A stretch of 8,525 bases of DNA from Proteobacteria bacterium UBA7420 (GTDB taxonomy: Bacteria; Pseudomonadota; Gammaproteobacteria; Magnimaribacterales; D2472): contig DKMG01000087.1 of the NCBI GenBank assembly GCA_002469975.1, positions 1 through 8,525 of the forward strand, written 5' to 3'. Positions 6,260 to 8,525 of this stretch are shown in pieces. Both the position numbers and the translations under genes were made by a program. The notes below the pieces were generated by a model. It was not told the DNA's origin, searched no databases, and saw only the letters and a program-made list of their open reading frames with translations. Position 1 is the first letter of the stretch, and every line of letters begins with the position of its first letter.

Positions 6260-7540
6260 TTACTTAAATTCAGGGTAGGCCTCAACACCTATTTCTGAAA
6301 TATCCAAACCAACTGATTGCTCTTCATCTGAAGCCCTAATTGGCATGACGATATTAATTAGATAAACAGAGCCATAGCTAGCTATGAATCCGAATCCTGC
6401 AATTGCAATCACTCCATAGAGCTGAGTAATAAAGGAAGCATCTACATTGGTAAATGGCACAACCATGACCCCAAATATTCCTACGATACCGTGAGCAGAA
6501 ATCGCTCCCACTGGATCATCAATCTTTAAGGTTCGATCAAAAAATAGGATAGAAGCATAAACAATTACACCACCAATCAATCCTATGAGCACAGCCTCAC
6601 CACCACTTGGTGCACTTGGCCCTGCGGTGATTGCAACTAAACCAGCAATAGCACCATTGATCACCATGGTGACATCACTTTTGCCTGTTAGAACCAGACT
6701 TACAATTAATGCACCTATTACTCCGCCTGCAGCAGCCATGTTTGTATTTAAAAATACCTGGCTAACAGCTATAGCACTAGCTTCATCACTAATAACTAAC
6801 TCTGAACCACCATTAAATCCAAACCAACCCAACCATAGGATTAACACACCAAGAGCGGCCAAAGGTATGTTCGAACCTGGCATTGGATTAATCGATCCGT
6901 TGACGCCATATTTTCCATTTCTTGGTCCCAGTAAACTTACAACTCCAAGAGCCGAAGCGGCTCCTAGCAAGTGAACAGTTCCTGATCCTGCATAGTCAGA
7001 ATATCCAAGTGTACTTAAAAAGCCTCCACCCCAATTCCAATAACCTTGAACTGGGTAAATAAAACCAGTCAGGATAATAGTGAATGCAAAAAATGGTAAT
7101 AACTTCATTCTTCCAGCGACGGCGCCAGAGACAATTGACATAGCTGTTGCTACAAAAACTACTTGAAAAAAGAAGTCAGCTTGTTGCGAATAGTCCATGC
7201 CATAAGCCATTCCAATTTCTTCTAAGGGCATGTCAGTCGACAATCCCCATGACGTACCTATTGCAGGCAAGATCCCGTAAGAAATAGTTTCTCCAGCTTC
7301 ATCTAGACCACCTGATATAGCTAAGACTGCGTCTGCAGGATACATAAGAACAAAACCGCAAAGCAAATACATGACACATGCGATCGAAAACAACCCAAGG
7401 TTTTTTGTTACGATTTCTGAGACATCTTTCTTCTGAACTAGCCCAGCTTCCAGCATTGTGAAACCTGCTGCCATCCACATCACTAAGGCACCAGACATAA
7501 TTGCATAGAAAGTATCTAAGGCAAATTTAATTTCTTCCAT
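6260..7540 (-). CDS. amt: Ammonium transporter, divergent Amt subtype (copy 2)
   Basis: A second Amt-family ammonium channel of 426 residues with about 11 transmembrane helices. It starts directly in helix 1 (MEEIKFALDTFYAIM) with no signal peptide, unlike copy 1. Core residues are present: Phe129 (QVVFVATA), Trp170 in YWNWGGG (where AmtB has HMVW), Asp182, twin histidines His190 (SGTVH) and His350 (ISAHGIVG), Phe242 and Ser246 in GWFGFNGGS. The loop between helices 2 and 3 (about 67-121) is long and carries many acidic residues. The tail has GLDISEIG and EAYPEF, a PII-responsive Amt-type ending. The ATG has AGGAGA 8 bases upstream and lies 14 bases after glnK2, so they form one operon that ends at the hairpin downstream. 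Function as an ammonium channel is well supported. Affinity and division of labour with copy 1 are not visible. Confidence 0.95.
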   Translation of the reverse strand: MEEIKFALDTFYAIMSGALVMWMAAGFTMLEAGLVQKKDVSEIVTKNLGLFSIACVMYLLCGFVLMYPADAVLAISGGLDEAGETISYGILPAIGTSWGLSTDMPLEEIGMAYGMDYSQQADFFFQVVFVATAMSIVSGAVAGRMKLLPFFAFTIILTGFIYPVQGYWNWGGGFLSTLGYSDYAGSGTVHLLGAASALGVVSLLGPRNGKYGVNGSINPMPGSNIPLAALGVLILWLGWFGFNGGSELVISDEASAIAVSQVFLNTNMAAAGGVIGALIVSLVLTGKSDVTMVINGAIAGLVAITAGPSAPSGGEAVLIGLIGGVIVYASILFFDRTLKIDDPVGAISAHGIVGIFGVMVVPFTNVDASFITQLYGVIAIAGFGFIASYGSVYLINIVMPIRASDEEQSVGLDISEIGVEAYPEFK

Positions 7541-7554
7541 AATTTTCTCCTGTA

Positions 7555-7893
7555 TTAAACGGCTTCATTGCCTGTTTCACCTGTTCTGATCCTAATGACC
7601 TCATCTAGGCTAGTAACAAATATTTTTCCATCCCCAATTTTTCCTGTACCTGCAGCAGAGGTAATGGTTTCAATCACGATAGCTAAGTTTTCATCTTTTG
7701 TGATGACTTCAACTTTCATTTTAGGGAGGGTATCCACAGTGTATTCAGCACCTCTGTACATTTCAGTGTGACCTTTTTGTCGGCCATAACCTTTCACCTC
7801 AGAGATTGTGAGACCCTCAATGCCAGAGGCAATAAGGGCTTCACGAACCTCTTGAAGTTTGAAGGGTTTAATTATTGCTGTAACTAATTTCAT
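7555..7893 (-). CDS. glnK: PII nitrogen regulatory protein GlnK-type (copy 2)
   Basis: A 112-residue PII protein with every canonical element: Thr29, Gln39, T-loop KGHTEMYRGAEY with Tyr46 and uridylylatable Tyr51, Glu62, TGKIGDGK (83-90), Arg101 and Arg103. It aligns without gaps to copy 1, with 73 of 112 residues identical by hand count. Differences cluster at residues 66-76. Copy 2 is closer to the PII consensus in the B-loop (Gly84). It probably gates the Amt protein encoded immediately downstream. It starts 3 bases after the stop of the torF-like gene and has no convincing ribosome binding site, which suggests translation coupled to that gene. Confidence 0.95.
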   Translation of the reverse strand: MKLVTAIIKPFKLQEVREALIASGIEGLTISEVKGYGRQKGHTEMYRGAEYTVDTLPKMKVEVITKDENLAIVIETITSAAGTGKIGDGKIFVTSLDEVIRIRTGETGNEAV

Positions 7894-7896
7894 GTC

Positions 7897-8487
7897 TTAT
7901 AAACTTGCAGACACTGAAAAGAAAAAACCATCTTCATCGGCACCATAGCCACCGTCGCTGAAGTCATAGGCAGTTACACCACATTCAAAGGATCCACAGC
8001 TAAAGCCATAGCTCACAGTTAGGTTATCTCCGTAGTCGTCATATTCGCCATAAGCCACTGAAACAGGGCCAAAGGCATATGAGAACTCTGTGTAATCTGG
8101 AGCTCCATCTTGACCGGAGGTTAATGTTAGACCTAGGTCACCGTAGCTCAAGCCAAGATAGATTTCCTCAAAATCTAGACCAGATTGGTTTTCAGGGTAA
8201 TCAAAAGCAATGTAACCAAGATCAACGCCTACCTCACCAAGAGAAAAACCATACCCAGCGTAATAATCTAGCTCACTTCCTGCGCCATCGTTAAAGTTTA
8301 CATTTGATCCCCAAATCCCTGCATAAAATCCAGAGTCAGCCTCAAAATCAAAACCACCTTGCATTGCAGGGCCGTCGCTTTGAGTCATTCCTCTCCAGAT
8401 GTAATCTGAAGCAAATGATACATTTGCACTCACAGCTGCAAAAGAGGGCAGAGCGATTAGTCCAACAAGTAATAACAATTTTTTCAT
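7897..8487 (-). CDS. TorF-like (Gcw_chp family) putative outer-membrane porin
   Basis: A 196-residue exported protein. The signal peptide is MKKLLLLVGLIALPSFA, probably cleaved between about residues 17 and 21. The mature N-terminus has the Gcw_chp/TorF-family signature VSFASDYIWRGMTQSDGPAMQGGFD, given here as positions 23-47 with key residues Asp28, Trp31, Arg32 and Gly33, followed by GFYAGIWGSNV (53-63). Alternating polar and aromatic residues throughout suggest a small beta-barrel. Cys164 and Cys169 could form a disulfide. The mature chain is extremely acidic: about 29 Asp/Glu, one Arg, and no Lys or His. The last residue is Leu rather than the terminal Phe typical of many outer-membrane barrels. 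It is the first visible gene of the glnK2-amtB2 operon, with AGGAGA 8 bases before the ATG. The family has no firmly established function. Its place beside PII and Amt genes suggests a role in ammonium or amine uptake (inference). Confidence 0.85.
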   Translation of the reverse strand: MKKLLLLVGLIALPSFAAVSANVSFASDYIWRGMTQSDGPAMQGGFDFEADSGFYAGIWGSNVNFNDGAGSELDYYAGYGFSLGEVGVDLGYIAFDYPENQSGLDFEEIYLGLSYGDLGLTLTSGQDGAPDYTEFSYAFGPVSVAYGEYDDYGDNLTVSYGFSCGSFECGVTAYDFSDGGYGADEDGFFFSVSASL

Positions 8488-8525
8488 AATTTTCTCCTAT
8501 TTATTTTATGAAGTTACATCTATAC
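8488..8525 (-). promoter_or_regulatory. Leader and ribosome binding site of the torF-like gene
   Basis: The 38 bases up to the window edge hold the ribosome binding site AGGAGA (8495-8500), 7 bases before the ATG. The 14-base string AGGAGAAAATTATG here is identical to that in front of amtB copy 2. No -24/-12 or -35/-10 promoter pair can be recognised in so short a stretch, so the operon promoter probably lies beyond the right edge. Confidence 0.6.

Noticed and set aside
6585..6974. 129-residue open frame opposite amt copy 2
   Set aside because: Its Pro/Ala/Thr-rich sequence is what the antisense of Gly/Ala-rich membrane helices gives. There is no independent coding signal.
7568..8489. Plus-strand open frames opposite glnK2 and the torF-like gene
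   Set aside because: They are antisense to well-supported genes. The His/Gln-rich composition of those opposite the torF-like gene mirrors its Asp/Ser/Gly codons.
8505..8525. TATAGAT at the right edge (minus strand) as a -10 box for the torF-like operon
   Set aside because: Any -35 element would lie outside the window, and AT-rich sequence gives such matches by chance.

Overview
The window carries two functional blocks that meet tail to tail. The operon order, the Klebsiella/Vibrio-type OadGAB proteins, the PII/Amt/TorF-like arrangement and the moderately AT-rich base composition suggest a low-GC, probably marine, gammaproteobacterium. The genus cannot be fixed from this sequence alone.

Block 1 (about 1-4377, plus strand) is an oadG-oadA-oadB operon for the membrane-bound, biotin- and Na+-dependent oxaloacetate decarboxylase. 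OadG is cut by the left edge. oadG and oadA overlap by 4 bases, oadA and oadB are 2 bases apart, and a predicted glycerolipid-type acyltransferase follows oadB after 5 bases. OadA transfers the carboxyl group of oxaloacetate to a biotin on its own C-terminal domain. OadB decarboxylates carboxybiotin and exports Na+. OadG holds the complex together. The acyltransferase is an unexpected passenger with an atypical active-site motif.

Block 2 (4379-8487, minus strand) is an ammonium-acquisition region with two separate PII-ammonium transporter modules. Read in the direction of transcription, the first unit is a TorF-like (Gcw_chp) outer-membrane protein, glnK2 and amtB2, closed by a strong intrinsic terminator at 6208-6235. 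After a 236-base intergenic gap comes the second unit, glnK1-amtB1, overlapping by 14 bases. A well-formed sigma-54 (-24/-12) promoter at 6078-6093 precedes it, as expected for nitrogen-limitation control through NtrC. The two Amt proteins belong to clearly different subtypes: AmtB1 is E. coli-like with a signal peptide, while AmtB2 has no signal peptide and a WNW vestibule motif. The two PII proteins are about 65% identical over 112 ungapped residues.

The two blocks converge with a single base between their stop codons and no visible terminator there. The most intriguing element is the TorF-like protein. Its mature chain has about 29 acidic residues and only one basic one, and it is encoded directly ahead of a PII-ammonium channel pair. 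This suggests, without proving it, an outer-membrane entry route for cationic ammonium. No mobile elements, CRISPR arrays, tRNA or rRNA genes were seen.
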